A stretch of 64,000 nucleotides of DNA from Strobilurus pachycystidiatus (GCA_019915135.1 JAHLMK010000014.1:1364001-1428000), one strand, 5' to 3'. Numbered from the stretch's first letter, positions 24,944 to 37,716 are shown. Made by a program: numbers and translations. Notes: generated by a model not told the origin, from the letters alone.

Positions 24944-25510
24944 ATGTGGCCTGCCAAAGTCCAGCGGCAGTTCGAGATCGCTCTAAGAGGAGGACCGGGT
25001 GGTGACTCCATGCTTGCACCATACAACAAACTCCTCAACACCCTATTCCCCGTTGATACCGACTTTGTCGTCTCTCCCTATTTTGAAGACAGGGGAGTTG
25101 TTACCTTCGAAATCCTTCTAGAAGACCGCCCAGTTTTTGTGCTCGAGTTGAGTGGACAAATGGACTTCAAGTTGAGCTCGAAACGTGCGGCAGCCGATGT
25201 GCAGTTGCGGATACGCCTTGGCGATCTTGTTGGTGCGTACTCCTGTTGAATCAATTTTCAATCTGTAACCTATGATTACTTACTTATAGAAAGCTGCCCA
25301 TTGCCTGCGCTGCAAGGCGTCAGTGCGTTTGGTACGAAACTCGGCTTCTACTCCATCGACAAGGTCACCCGCACGATTATCCCGGCGGCATTGAACACTC
25401 AAGCATTGGCATCGGAGGGTCGCTGGAACTACGATGTCACTAGCTTGGAAGGAGAGACTAAACTGCGGAACATTGTGCAAAGGATCATTGATGGTTGTGC
25501 CCAGTTGTAG
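24944..25510 (+). CDS. Small conserved Agaricomycete protein, degenerate PD-(D/E)XK-like
   Basis: Two exons (intron about 25,234-25,290) encode about 170 aa, starting MWPAKVQRQFEIALRGGP. From memory of the family, the core (VVSPYFEDRG, VFVLELSGQ, ADVQLRIRLGDLVESCPLPA, LQGVSAFGTKLGFYSIDK, then LASEGRWNYDVTSLEG) follows a pattern seen in very many short mushroom proteins, where the strand reads VLFVEIKDD and resembles the E-x-K motif of PD-(D/E)XK enzymes. Here the Lys of that motif is replaced by Ser (ELS), so catalysis is doubtful. No partner gene is evident. It is convergent with nothing and lies just upstream of a repeat that starts 60 bp after its stop. Confidence 0.65.
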
Positions 25511-25570
25511 GATAAGAGGCGATGTTTTTGGGTTGATACAAGTACAAGATGACTATTTGACTTCTGTGTT

Positions 25571-26455
25571 TTTTTTTTACGAATGGAAGAAATATCAGAT
25601 TTCGATAATTCGTTTTGTGTATGCAAGATCTGCAAAGCGAAACTTCGTCGATCTCCATTAGGAAGGTGGACCCTGATCATCCAACTACTCAAAACCGTTC
25701 TCATTCTACCATTTCCTCCCATACGGTCCTGATACTTCTCAGTATAGTGTATATTCAATGCTGTTAGAGACTAATTTCTATCCTTGAATGTGCAGTGTTC
25801 TTTGTCGTGTAGCTGAACATCCGGTGTTCGGACCAATCACCAAGCCTGAATTCTTGTGAAGTCCACGTCGGTAGCGTACTTTCATACTATGCTCCTTTTA
25901 CTCTCTAACGTCTTTGGGCAGGGTGAGTATTACTCTAGCAACGGATTCGTGTATTTGTAATGTCAAGAAAGAGCTTTTCTCAGATTTTCATCTTTGGGTC
26001 ATTCTGGCTAAGCCCTTGATCAAGCTTGCCTTCCGTCTACGACGACGAGCCATCGACTCGGTCAACACGTCCGTGCAAGACGCCAGCGCTCCGGCACGGC
26101 GGCACCCACCCCGCATCTCTTCCCACTTTTGTCAGCTGCATGTCATCCCGCTGTTTAGGGTGGTTCAGCCTTTCTCGTAGCACAACGCCGCCTTTGCAAC
26201 ACTCGGATTGTGGACGCCGCACCCACCACAGGTTGACGGCTGCGAGGAGACCGATACAGAGGCAACAGAGCAGGGTGATCACTCCGCGCCCAATGGACAA
26301 GTGCAGTGCTCCTTCACAGTGCGTTGTACCGTCCCGTTGCACCCTGCCAATGTGTTGAGTTGAGACGGAGAGGGTTGCAGTTTGACGACGGGGAACAGCG
26401 GCAGCATCAGTGGTGGGCAGCCCCCCAACCATGGCGCATTTGGTCTCGCAGTTAC
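25571..26455. repeat. Dispersed repeat, copy A
   Basis: Begins TACGAATGGAAGAAATATCAG after a run of T and is collinear with the repeat starting at 42,048. Shared segments include GTGTATGCAAG, CTGCAAAGCGAAACTTCGTC, CCATTAGGAAGGTGGACCCT and GGACGCCGCACCCACCACAG. The similarity by eye is about 80 percent and continues to roughly 26,455 (copy B to about 43,030). No protein is recognisable. Read in reverse, the unit ends in an A run, which would fit a retroposed sequence. Confidence 0.7.
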
Positions 26456-29400
26456 TGAGGTGCGTGCACTGTCCCTGCACTTCTGCTAGTTGACACCTTC
26501 AACGACCATTGGGGCTGGAATTTACACGACACTTCCGAAGAAAAGCTCTCCTTCTCCATTATTGCGCCCGTTAATGTTCACATCAGAGGGCCCAATGTGC
26601 GCATTGTGAAGCGGACATGGCTGAAGCGGAAGCGGACGCCCGACGTCAGATAGCAGTCACATAGGAGAATTTTGGCTGACATTGACACCGATCTTTCGTG
26701 GGTGGCGTTGAGGGGCATCATTGGCAGCAGTGGGAGCGGAAAGGTGCATTGCACGCACGCCCTTCCACTAAACATGTATTACGGTTTTCTAGACGACACT
26801 TCTCCATGTGTTTGCACATCGGATGCGAAGCAGCAATTAAATCCGCACATCACTGGCCAGCTCTCTCCCCCAATCTCTTCTATCACCCACGTCTATGTCA
26901 CCCAAACTAATGTGCTCCTCCCTATCCTAACTGTGTGCAAGACTCTCAAGTGTGCCGCCTGCGCCTTCCCGCTTCCGATCTCTGCCGTCCAGTGGTCTCA
27001 GCTCCATTTGCTTCAGACTGGATGAACCCACCTCGGGAATCGACGCGCGTCGCGGCTACGGCTTCTTCGATTATGTCCATCTCGGTATCACTACTGCACA
27101 TTGAAGGCGGAACCATCATCACCACTGCACGCATCAGTCGTCTTTGTCACTATTCACCTCATTCAATAACGTGCTTCTTCTGTGAAAAGGCGGTCGGAGT
27201 GGGCTTGGAGGCGGGAAGGTCATTTACTCCGGCCGAGCAGTGGTAATTCTTTCATGGCTTGAGGACGCCGGGTGGCCTTGGCCGCGACAGATGAACCCGG
27301 CTGACTTTGCACTTGACGTCGTTTCAGCAAGCCTTTGAGAGGGTCAAAGGGAGGAGGAGGCAGGGTGAGGGTGGGCGCTTTGGTGAGGAGGTGGCAAGAG
27401 CACTCCATAACCCATCATCATTCATTGTAAGTAACACAACTTGGACAACGACGATACACGATGCACAAGTGTAAAATGTATCTTGTAAACCTGTATCTTA
27501 TTCGTATGGCAATCAACCAACAATTGGCATGGACTCGGACGCTCATGTCGGAGGACAGATGCACTTTACTGCACTGTGTATTTTGGTCATACCTTCCTAT
27601 CCACAACCCATCTCCATTCGTACCCGGCTGTGCGCGACATGACGAAAACTGAGCAACAGCTCATTAGTTCACGTTGACTGTGGAATGACAAGGACAGAAA
27701 CACCAAGACACTCGTCACTCGTGTATCTTTGAAGGCGAGTGTGTGAGCTGAGGCCGTCAAAGTTTACTCCAAGCGACAATGTAGCAATCTGTTAGTACAA
27801 AGCTGGGATCCCACACATCCTTTGATCGTGACGCGAGTCTCTAGTCGTAACCGCGCTCCGTGTCCCCACTCACGCGTCCAAACAGTGTTCATTGTTTGTG
27901 GTGATTGGCGTGATCGTTGTTCCAATGTTTGGTTCCGGGACACTGTCAATGACCTGGTTGTCCCACAGCGGTGACACTCTAGGCTTAAGATACTCCGGTA
28001 AGCACCTCATGCGGTGATTAACTACTGGCACTTGCACTTCAAGACGCATCATGGAGTTTTTGGAGACAATGTCCGTCTCAACTTTGGCGTGCATGACCAG
28101 ACATCTTCCATCCCGTCTCCCTCTCTCCCCATTGCTGCTCATTCTCAGGCCACAACCACCACATGCCTGATCCTTGTTCTCATTCCATGCCCGCCAACAC
28201 TCAATCCCCACCTGCCCCTAGGACAGACGTGCTTGCCGGTAAACACAAACATGATCTGTCAATTACGTATGTGCCGCACACACCCAGCATCGTTTCCCAA
28301 TCTTGGCTTATTATTTGCCGGCCTGATCCATTGCATACATATCCTAGGCCCATTAGTGTGATTTCTTTGCTGTTACTTGACAGCTTATTCTTCTAGTGGA
28401 GAGTCTTTCCCTTCTTGTCCACTATTGCCAGTTCAATCTGTACAAGCGGTGATGTCATGATGCCAGTCACATACCGCCAACGCTGGGCATATCCAATCAC
28501 TCCTCTCCAGTCAAACTAGCGCCACAACGGCCCCGGGAGATGCCAAAGTCCACATCTGGACGTTGGTGGTTTGAACTTTGATCCTCTGTGGCAGCAGAGC
28601 CGGAACCATACAAGCCCGCCCTCCCAGAGACACTTTGGAGCGAGCCCGCATGGTGCATGACACATTGGGACTATGCTTAAACGGCGGGAATTGGTACCGG
28701 ACCAATCCCGCCTTTCTGACCAATGAGCGGCCGGGGATTAGGTTCCTACAATATTTTTGACACTGGCGAGACGGACGTGCAATCATCAGGGGGCCTGACA
28801 ACTGATATTACCCAATCAGTCAAGCATCATACAAGGATGCTTGCAGGAAAGCTATGAGTTGACTATAGGGGTACTTAGTCTCTCATGAGTGAGTCCATGT
28901 CACAGCAGGATCAAGTTGTATTTCAGAACTCTCAAGTGCCATCATGTGATAATTGGTCACACCCCTATCTGTCTATAGCGAGGGCGCACCAGGCAAAGAG
29001 CTAGTGTATGGAATGCCGGGGATTGTTAAAACCTGATCCCGCCGTGACAAGGACTCGCTCATGATGGCGCGTCTCTACGCTCCAACCGTGGTTTTCCTGC
29101 GGGCACAACACGCATATCTCCGGAACGCATTTGTCCGGTCGCTTGGGGGGAATCGTGGAGGTCCTCGACGGGTGTCCCTCCGTATTGCCCAGAGATTGAA
29201 CACCTAGGAGACCCCGTCTCCTGGTGTCGCGCAGTTCATCGGACCCGGTCCGAGATGTGGCGCATTGGGATCCTCCGTTTGAGGAGTGGGGGGCAATATC
29301 GGAGTTACCGAGGGAGGGCATGGGGGGAGCCCTTGCTCTGAGGGGGTCAGAGTATCCGGCAAGAGAATGCGGAAGGAAACTTGATAAGGACGAAGTCTCT

Positions 29401-30856
29401 TTATCTACTACAAAGAGCGTCTGTATTTATACGTCAACCTCCTGATGAGTAACTCCTCTTCTCAAAGGTTCTGTTGGGAGCGCTCCCGATGTGCTACGGT
29501 TGCACATGGCGCTTTTGACCGAGCAGGGAAGGCGCGCTAGATCGAGCGCCGCTGATTGGGCGATGGGTGGGATAAGGCGGGCCGTTGCCCATGCCATGCG
29601 GGACTGATCAGAAGATAGCGATCATTGAGTCATTCCTTGACCCAATGGGGCGTCACTTGTACGGAGTGGCGGGAATCAGGGAGGACGGCCGACGGATGTG
29701 ACGTTGGTTTGGCTAGCGAGGCGCGTAGTGATCTGATTGTGTTCCATCGGCAACTCCCGTGATGGCGCGACATGTTCTTTGGGACAAGTTCTCTCCAATG
29801 TGGCGCACCCAATCTATAGTTCGTGCGCGATCTTGTGACGGGTCCGCGACCGAGTTATGACAGGGATAGACAATGGTCGGTTTCCTGAAGAACTACTACT
29901 GAATCCTGATCCTTTTATACATAATTCAACTTCCAACGTCCGCCTTCTAATGGGTGCGTGCGTCATGGCGCCATCCTGCCTGTGATTGGACCTTGGCTGG
30001 TAGTGCGCCCTTTTGCCACCACATGCTTCTATCCAATGATAATATTTGTCTGGCGGAACAGATGAGTCAATGGTCATGGCACCATCTCGTGCAGGCGTTC
30101 CGCTCCCCTGTTTTATCAAGACATGTTTCACTGGTCTTCTGCAATTTCAAAATACAAGTACTGTGCACGGCTTCCATCGCCATTGCCAAACCCTCCTTGT
30201 TGGAATGCATTAAGATGATTGTGCTCTGTTTCTTGAGTTTTTTTATGCTCTGTGTCAATGTATCAGTGTCCCTTGGGAGGTGTCGGGTCACGCCTTTGTA
30301 GGTGGGAGTGATTGTGGAGATTTGAGAAGGTGGACTCAGAGGCCTGAACACTTATAGTTTGGAGGAATGTTTTGAGATCCTCCTGCTTTCTTTTTTTCTT
30401 TGGCAATTACCTCATTCACCAGATCACTTCTTTTCTCGTGTTTTTGTACCGCGGTCCCCTTGCTGCTAGATACCAATACCGATACTTGTGATTTCAGTAC
30501 ATTCACGTACTTATATGCCAACACACCGAGTCAAATTACTTGCTTGATATTGTCTCCAGAGATGATGACAGCAAGTTCAAAGACATTTGGTATTGGTATT
30601 GGTTGTGAATGAGCCAGGATTGAGTCAAGCGCGCAAAGATGAGTTATGTTATGTTGCGACTCGCGAGGAAGGCGGGGACCAGGGTAGTGGAGAGAGTACC
30701 CTGGATTGATGCACCGTCATCTGTTGTTGTGAGAATTCAACGGAACACAATGTCAGGTATAAACACACACACACGCCACCCACAGTTTGTTTTACCGCAG
30801 GCAGACAAGCAAATTCAAATAAAGAACCATAACATAAGCCTAACCCCCCCCCATCC
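26456..30856. other. Long gene-free region (about 4.4 kb)
   Basis: No gene recognised on either strand. Open frames are short and lack motifs or splice logic. There is a near-perfect hairpin at 28,682-28,711 and a C-rich tract near 30,840. The region between copy A of the repeat and the MADS gene may be old transposon sequence, but I cannot classify it. Confidence 0.4.
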
Positions 30857-32136
30857 CTACCCATCCTCCTTCCCCTTCCCCTTCCCCTTCCCACCCGCAC
30901 CCTCCCCCCTCTCCCAACTCGTCCTACCCCCATTCGTACTGGTGCTCAGAAAATCTAACCACCCCGGGCCTTGTCCCTGCCCTTCCCGAGGTCCAGAGCC
31001 AGGCCAATCGAACCCTCCCCCACCCCCGCCGCCGCCTAACCCAAAGTTCCCTCCCCCACCGAGGAACCCGAATATCTCCCCTCCTTGGCGGGGTGGGGGT
31101 TGGTGTGGGTGTGGGTGTTGGTAGCTGATGGGGTACCCACCCCAGTACCCCGGGCCTGGGGGGGCGCCTTGGTAGAATGGCGGCGGGTTGTGTGGGAGGG
31201 AGGAAGGGTGGGGGAGGGATGTGGACGCTGTGGATGAGGATCGGGAGTGGGAGTGTGTTTGGGGTGGGGTGCTGCGGCGGAGGGAGGAGGTGGGGAGGGA
31301 GGGGAGGGTTGGTTCGGGGGGTGCGGGAGGGGGAGGGGTGTATTCCGCCTGGGCGGGGTGGGTGGGTTAGTGTGGGTGGGAGGATGGGTGGGTAGGGTGA
31401 AGACGTACATCGCGCCTGGTCCTCGTCCTAGTCCTGGTCCGCTTCGCCGGGCGTTGCACCGGCTCCTCCTCTTCCTCCTCGTCCGCATCCACATCCTCCT
31501 CCTCGGCGTCTTCGTCCGCAGCAGCTTTCCCGCCATTGAAATCGCCCGGCCCGCGCACGTCCTTGTCGCCGTCGTACTACACACACACGATCAACCCCAA
31601 CCCCGCCAACGAGCAACGGACAAAGACGCACCCGGAGATGGCGCTGCACGACCGCCCTAACGTCGCCCGAGCAGTACTCGTGCATCTTCACTTCGTGCCC
31701 CGGGCGTTCCTCTAATCACAACCACAATGAATGCTTGGTCTAGGTCTTGGCGGGGCAGGGACAGACATACCAAAGATGATGACGGCGACGTCGACGCTGC
31801 ACAGCACGCCCAGCTCGTACGCTTTCTTGAACAGGCCGTTCTTCCTCTGGCATCCTTTTGTCAGTGACGGAAAGAGGAAGGAAGGGATGATTTAAAAATA
31901 TCGCGCCATGCCAAGCCATCACGACAAGGAATGGGTTATTTTTGGTCCTCCTCGCTTGGCGCAACCCAAGTAAAATTAGACCAGACCAGAACAGAACGCA
32001 CCTTGAGGAACGTAACGCTCCGGTTGCGTTCGTGCTGCCATCGTGCCCACGCGTATCAGTCTCCATTTTCCAACTTGCTTGAAAGGGAATTTGTGCGCAC
32101 CGTGATAGGCTGGATCTCGATCTTGCGTCTCCCCAT
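30857..32136 (-). CDS. MADS-box transcription factor, Rlm1/MEF2 type
   Basis: Six inferred exons encode about 290-300 aa. The MADS domain is rebuilt across four exons: [12 protein letters not shown] (ATG at 32136), [36 protein letters not shown] (two adjoining pieces) and [18 protein letters not shown], with VVQRHLR after it. The [11 protein letters not shown] start is the MEF2/Rlm1 class rather than the SRF class. An acidic stretch (about 15 Asp/Glu, near 31,470-31,520), a basic [11 protein letters not shown] patch, a Pro/Ser-rich segment and a Gly-rich tail ending [10 protein letters not shown] follow. One intron (about 31,340-31,400) removes a stop and joins TRRD to AEYTPPPP. In yeasts Rlm1 acts below the cell-wall-integrity MAP kinase; this role is an inference here. 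Confidence 0.9.
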
Positions 32137-33308
32137 GACTTGTACCTTCGTTTGGGTGATTTCGCGTTGGAATGACGAAAGTGGGCGTTGGGCGTTGGGC
32201 GTTGGAGCGGAGGAGGGAACCGATGACTAAGCACGCGCACCCTCACGATATGTACGGCGCGCAGATCCGGGTCACTTGTGAATCCTCCAACCAGTGACCA
32301 CCCACTCTGATATGTCGACTGTCGCGTCAATACTGTACTGTGCACATTCTATCCTTCCCGGCAGGAACTTCTGCACCGACGTTCACTTCGAGTTCTCAAT
32401 GCTCACCCTGTACGCTGCTTCATTCACGCACCAGGGGATATGGGAAAGGCGCTTTGTTTGTTCAATGGGACGAGGGATAGTACTTGCGGCGGGCGATTTC
32501 AGAATCCTTGTACGGCAGCCGCATGGACTTGTACGTGGCCACCGTCCCACTTCAACTTCGACTCCCAGTCATCCCATGAAACGCGAGTCGAGCGACGGTC
32601 CGTGTCCTTTTTCATATGTGGGAGGAAATTGGTGGTCGTCACTTTATTTCGCGTCAAGTTGAAGTTTTTGTGAACGCGGTATCACAGCCCGGGCTTCTGC
32701 TTGGGGGCTGGGGAAGAGGGACGATGATGGATATTTGGCGTGAGGCGGGAAGTTTGGATAGGATATAACTTGATTTTCGGAACAAAGTAGGTCTTGGAGG
32801 CGTGTTTTGGATATACAGTAGTGCTCGGAACAAAGTGGGTCTGACCATGCGGGTACTCGAAGCTAAAATGACTCGGAGACAGCAACGGAAGGGACCCCCC
32901 TTTGGATGTGGGAGAGCAGCCTGGCCGCGGAACGAGACGGAAAGGCGGAGCCTCGGGATGCACTGTCTCCGGATGGAGACGGAAGACGCAAGACCGCCCA
33001 CACACGGGGGAGACAACGTTGATAGAGGGACCCATGCACTATTGCGTTCAACTTTTAGTCCAGTGAAAAGCAGAATTTCCTTGCGTACTAGCATGGACAT
33101 TCCCATACGTCGAAATAAGGAAATTCATGACTGTGGCGGCGGCAATTCGGGCCTGAAATCCGAGCCGTGTGAAAATCATGTCCGTCATGTGAAATTGACC
33201 GTCGGCAATCTGGGGTCTGCCCCGCACTTCCTCCACCACCACCACCACCACCACCACCACCACGACGGCGCATTCAACAAAGAACAAAGAACAAAAGACA
33301 GCATTGCT
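32137..33308. promoter_or_regulatory. Divergent promoter region between the MADS and dehydrogenase kinase genes
   Basis: About 1.17 kb with no gene. It has a repeated CGGAACAAAGT(A/G)GGTCT motif near 32,777 and 32,826, and a CAC microsatellite at 33,233-33,263, about 46 bp before the kinase start. Both genes must be driven from here. Confidence 0.5.
33233..33263 (+). repeat. (CAC)n microsatellite
   Basis: About ten perfect CAC units, close to the start of the dehydrogenase kinase gene and therefore in its promoter or leader. Such tracts vary in length between strains. Confidence 0.9.
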
Positions 33309-34890
33309 ATGTCGGCGCTCTTCCGGATCACGCCCAGCCTGTGGGACAAGATCCACCACTTTGCGTCGTTCCCGCAAACCGGAGGTGCGCCAGTTCAAGT
33401 TTTCGTTTTATGTATCGGCAACTTGACCTGCCAACTGATGCAGTGTCGCTGCAGCAAATGGTGCTTTTTGGGCAGAACCCGTCGCAGGGGACGTTGTTGA
33501 AGGCGAGCCAGTTCCTTGCGGGTGCGTCTTGACAACTTTAAAGGGTGGGGGGGGACAGATGACTTACGTCGAGAGCAGAGGAACTGCCTGTGCGGCTGGC
33601 GCACCGCGTCAAGGAGCTTGACGAGCTGCCGCATAATCTGAGCAGCATGCCGTCCATCAAGAAGGTCAAGAACTGGTATGCCCAGTCGTTCGAGGTGCGT
33701 GGCGGACGGAGTGCTTCGAACCAAACGTTGCTCAAACCTCCGCTCAGGAGCTCATAAACTTCCCGCCAATCAACCTGCCGCTTGACATCCGCCGTCAGCT
33801 GAACGGCACCTCTGCGTCTGGCTCCCTGCTTCCCGAACCCACGCCCAATCCATCTCTGGCCCAGATGGTCGAGGACTACGCCAACAACCCCCACGCGTCC
33901 TCATCCTACAATTCGTACGACGCGCCGAAAAACGGCAACGGCTTCAACAAACTCAAGCTGCGCGTGCCCATGGAGCGGCGGTACTTCTCCCCGCCCGCGT
34001 CGCTCGCGCTCCCGCCGCAAGTGCACGACTTCAACGCGCGGTTCACGAAGACGCTCGAGCAGATAAAGACACGGCACGACCCGACCGTCACCACCCTCGC
34101 GCAGGGGGTCCTGGAGTGGAAGCGCAGCCGGAACACGCCCAACATCGGGCTGGACGTCCAGGCGTGGCTGGACCGCTTCTACATGTCGCGCATCGGGATC
34201 CGGTTCCTTATTGGGCAGCACATCGCGCTGAACGACCAGCAGTCGCACAAGGACTACGTCGGGATCATCTGCACCAACTCGAACGTGCACGATATCCTGC
34301 AGGAGGCCATCGAGAACGCGCGGTTCGTGTGCGAGGAGCACTACGCGATGTTCCGCGGGCCGCCCGTGCAGCTCATCTGCCCGCCGGATTTGGAGTTCGC
34401 GTATGTGCCGGGGCATCTGTCGCATATCGTGTTCGAGCTGCTGAAGAACTCGCTGCGGGCGGTGGTGGAGCGGTTTGGGGTGGACTATGAGGGGGAGGGC
34501 GGGTACCCGCCGATTAAGGTTGTGGTGGTGGAGGGGACGGAGGATATCACGATCAAGATCAGCGATGAGGGGGGCGGGATCCCGAGGAGTGCGATTCCGC
34601 TGATATGGACGTATATGTACACGACGATGGAGGGGCAGGGCGTCGCGGAGGATTTCAACGCGAGTGATTTCAAGGCGCCGATGGCGGGTTTTGGGTATGG
34701 GTTGCCGTTGTCGAGATTGGTGAGTACACGTTTAACCTGATAAAGAAAGAAAAATTGTTGTTGACGGTGGACCGGGTAGTACGCGAGGTATTTCGGAGGG
34801 GATTTGAGGTTGATTGCGATGGATGGGTTTGGCACGGATGTGTATATCCATCTGAACAGACTCTCGAGTAGTAGGGAGCCGTTGCCTTAG
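33309..34890 (+). CDS. Mitochondrial pyruvate / branched-chain dehydrogenase kinase
   Basis: Member of the mitochondrial protein kinase family (PDK/BCKDK) that phosphorylates and inactivates the E1 subunit of pyruvate or branched-chain 2-oxoacid dehydrogenase. It starts [20 protein letters not shown] at 33309, with introns after QTG, FLA and SFE. The helical domain shows [20 protein letters not shown] and [20 protein letters not shown]. The regulatory core follows ([19 protein letters not shown]). The GHKL ATPase domain has the N-box [16 protein letters not shown], the G1 box ISDEGGGIP, and [11 protein letters not shown], joined across the last intron to YARYFGGDL. It ends LSSSREPLP at the TAG at 34888. 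An insertion of Ser/Asn-rich sequence ([20 protein letters not shown]) is longer than in animal enzymes. Which dehydrogenase is the target cannot be decided from this. Confidence 0.93.
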
Positions 34891-35378
34891 GAGGTTCGGG
34901 GCTTGGGGAAAGAAGTGTGTGTACTATAAGAAGTATTTGTATGTTTAGTAGGGGGGTATAATCATAATGGGCAGAGTATGCTGTGGCCATTCCGTGGAGA
35001 TGAACATCAACCAGTACACTACTCGATCTTACAGGGCGCGCATCCCACCAGCCGGATTTACGGTGACGCATCAGCGTGAAAGTGGGGGCCACTCGGTGAG
35101 CGTGGCAGACACATCGATCATGATCGGCAGCGGTGATGCTTTCCTCCATTCCATCATGTTCGCGTTTTCAATGCACCGCGCAGTGAGGTTGGAACCGGGT
35201 CCAGGCCAAGGGGATTGGCAACCAGCCGAATATAGGCATGACACGGAAACCGTGGGTCCCGTCATCCGAATCCCCGATCTAAATTGCAATTGGCGACTTG
35301 CTGCTGTACTTATACCAGTGACGCTCTCGCTTTCCTCCTTCCCTCCCTCCCCTCCGCTCTTCCCATCCACTTCTCACG
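34891..35378. other. Intergenic, promoter of metacaspase 1
   Basis: No coding region. A pyrimidine-rich CT tract (about 35,325-35,375) lies directly before the metacaspase ATG, a common fungal promoter feature. Confidence 0.5.
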
Positions 35379-36927
35379 ATGTCCGGCCGTCCTGTCGCCT
35401 CTGGCTCACACCACCAGGACCAGCAGCAGCATCCCCACCCGCCCGAGGACCCCGTCGTCGACGCGGACACGGACATGGACAGAGGCCTCATCACGGACAC
35501 CGTGCGCCATATGTTCCAGTACTCCAAGTGCACGGGCAAGAAGCGGGCTGTCGTCGTGCGTCCCCACCGCTTCCAAATCCCTGAGTGCTGAGTCCTGACC
35601 TTGGGTTTGTTTTTTGGGTTCTTTTCCTTGGCCAGATCGGAATCAACTACATCGGACAAGACCACGCGCTCAAAGGGTGCATCAACGACGCGAAGCATGT
35701 GCATGATTTTCTCCTTAGTGCGTCTTGCTTGGTCTTGGTATGGGGGCAGAGCTAACGACGCGTTATTGTTTTCGTAGAGCACGCGGGGTTCCGGAACGAG
35801 AACATCATGGTCCTGACGGACGGGGACCCGAACCACCGCCGCTGGCCGACCAAGGCGAACATGCTCGGCGCGATGCAGTGGCTGGTGAAAGACGCGCGCC
35901 CGCACGATTCGCTGTGTTTCCATTGTATGGCCTTCATTTCGACTTTGCATTTGTGTGTCTGTGCGCTGAGGGGTTGGTTTTGGTTGGTGGGGGGTAGATT
36001 CCGGCCACGGAGGACGCACGCCTGATAAGAACGGAGACGAGCTATCGGGATTCGATGATGGTATGTATACTCCTAATATCTTGGCTGTGGCGATCAATCA
36101 GATTGACGGGTTTGGGTTTGAAGTTATCTATCCGATGGATTATCTGAAAGAGGGATCGATTCTTGACGATGTGAGTGTGTCGTCCGTGCTCTCTGGTGGT
36201 TGTATCGGCTCATCCCTGTGCATAGACGCTGCATGAGTTCCTTGTGAAGCCGCTCCCGATGGGCTGCCGCCTGACTGCGCTGTTTGATGTATGTCAGCTC
36301 GTTCCCCGGGCCCGTCGGTGAGGCGCTTATCATATATCACACCCACCCATTCAGTGTTGCCATTCCGGGACCGTCCTCGACCTTCCCTTTAGCGTACGCG
36401 GCCTCTCTCTATTCGGTGTGTAACCAACTGACCGAGAGAAAAAAAAACAGTACGACACGCACGGCCGATTGACGATGGAGGTGAGCAAGAAGGTGTATGC
36501 CAAGAAGCAGAGCTCCGCGGATGTCGTGCGTACCTAACTCGGTACCCTTCGCGTTTGAGTCCGCTGACTCTGTGAGGTTGGGTAGATTTGCTGGTCCGGG
36601 AGCCAGGACGGGCAGACGAGCGCGGATACGTTCCAGGGCGGGGTCGCTGTTGGGGCTATGAGCTATGTGCGTTCCCCGTTCCCGATCATTGTTTGAAGGC
36701 TGACCCCAAGTATCTAGGCGTTCATAAGTTCTCTGAAGAAGAATAAGAACCAGTCGTATCAGGGACTGCTCAGGTCGATTCGCGATATCTTGCACCCGCG
36801 GTATAGCCAGGTTCCCCAGCTGGGGAGCTCGCATAGGATAGTGAGTGGCTAGTCCGGTTGTGTTTGGGTTTGCCAGTGCTGACTGACACCTGGTTGGTAG
36901 GATACTAGATTGCGGTTTGTTGTTTAG
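35379..36927 (+). CDS. Metacaspase 1 (type I, short prodomain)
   Basis: Caspase-fold cysteine protease that cleaves after Arg/Lys. It starts MSGRPVASGSHHQDQQQHPH; the prodomain is short and only mildly Gln/His/Pro-rich. Nine or so exons. The p20 domain has KKRAVVIGINYIGQDHALKG, the catalytic His in FHYSGHGGRTPDKNGDE (joined across the intron ending at about 36,000), the usual VIYPMDY, MGCRLTALFD, and the catalytic Cys in DCCHSGTVLDLPF (Cys codon 36358-36360). The p10 part has ICWSGSQDGQTSAD, GGVAVGAMSYAFISSLKKN and the ending SSHRIDTRLRFVV. All catalytic residues are present. Metacaspase 2 lies 790 bp downstream in the same orientation, so the pair is a tandem duplication. Confidence 0.92.
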
Positions 36928-37716
36928 TACAGTACATGTACAGTAGTTAGTTCCCGTCCGTAATTGATGCCCAGAGCTAGCAGATGATTCCTTTGCCCGA
37001 TTTACGCGACTTCTCAAGGGCATTGGGTGTGCAACCCTACAAAGGGTAAATGGTTAGTAAGTAAAAATGGATGTATGAATGGTATGGGGGACATGGCATG
37101 TTATATTCTTCAGCGATGGTCCGTACACCTGGACCAGAGCCTTAGCAAGGGCCTCGGCTTCCTCGCCGGAACCCTCGTTCTGTGTCGCACCAGGCAGAGC
37201 AATGTGAGGGCGGGTACATCGGAATCGGCGGCAGAGAGATTTATACCGGAAGTCCAGAATCGATGCTTGGCCTTGAGCTTGGCGGATTGAAAGCACCTCG
37301 AGGACAGCACCCCAAACGGGGGTAACTCATATTAAGCGCTTCGGCCAATGACGCAGACGTCGCGCTTGGCTGCGTGCCTTGAACTCGACGTTCCGGGTCC
37401 AGTCCGGGCACATGCTTGCTGCCCTACCTGCCCTACCACCGCTTGTCACTTGCTCCTTGACACTCTGACTCTCACTATGCTGGCATGCCTCAGTCAAGCC
37501 ACTCTCGTCTGGTCAGTCACTGTCTGTGCTGCATACAGCGGAAATAGATGATCCGGCACCTGTATTTGCATATTGACCTGATATTGTCTCTCCCGTCCGT
37601 CCTCAAACCGGGTCAGCTGGGCACGGTCTTGACTCTTCTTCTCTTGTGAAACGGCTCGACTACCACAGCCCGCAGCCTTATAGCTACTGTTCGGAATCTT
37701 CCCTCCGACTTTCACC
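36928..37716. other. Intergenic between the two metacaspases
   Basis: About 790 bases, no gene recognised. It holds the 3' end of metacaspase 1 and the promoter of metacaspase 2. Confidence 0.5.

Noticed and set aside
30639..31124. Pro-rich open frame on the plus strand
   Set aside because: It lies antisense to the Gly-rich end of the MADS protein, whose frame is well supported by splice joins.
33233..33263. CAC tract as a His-repeat coding segment
   Set aside because: It lies upstream of the supported dehydrogenase kinase start and the frame across it has no support.
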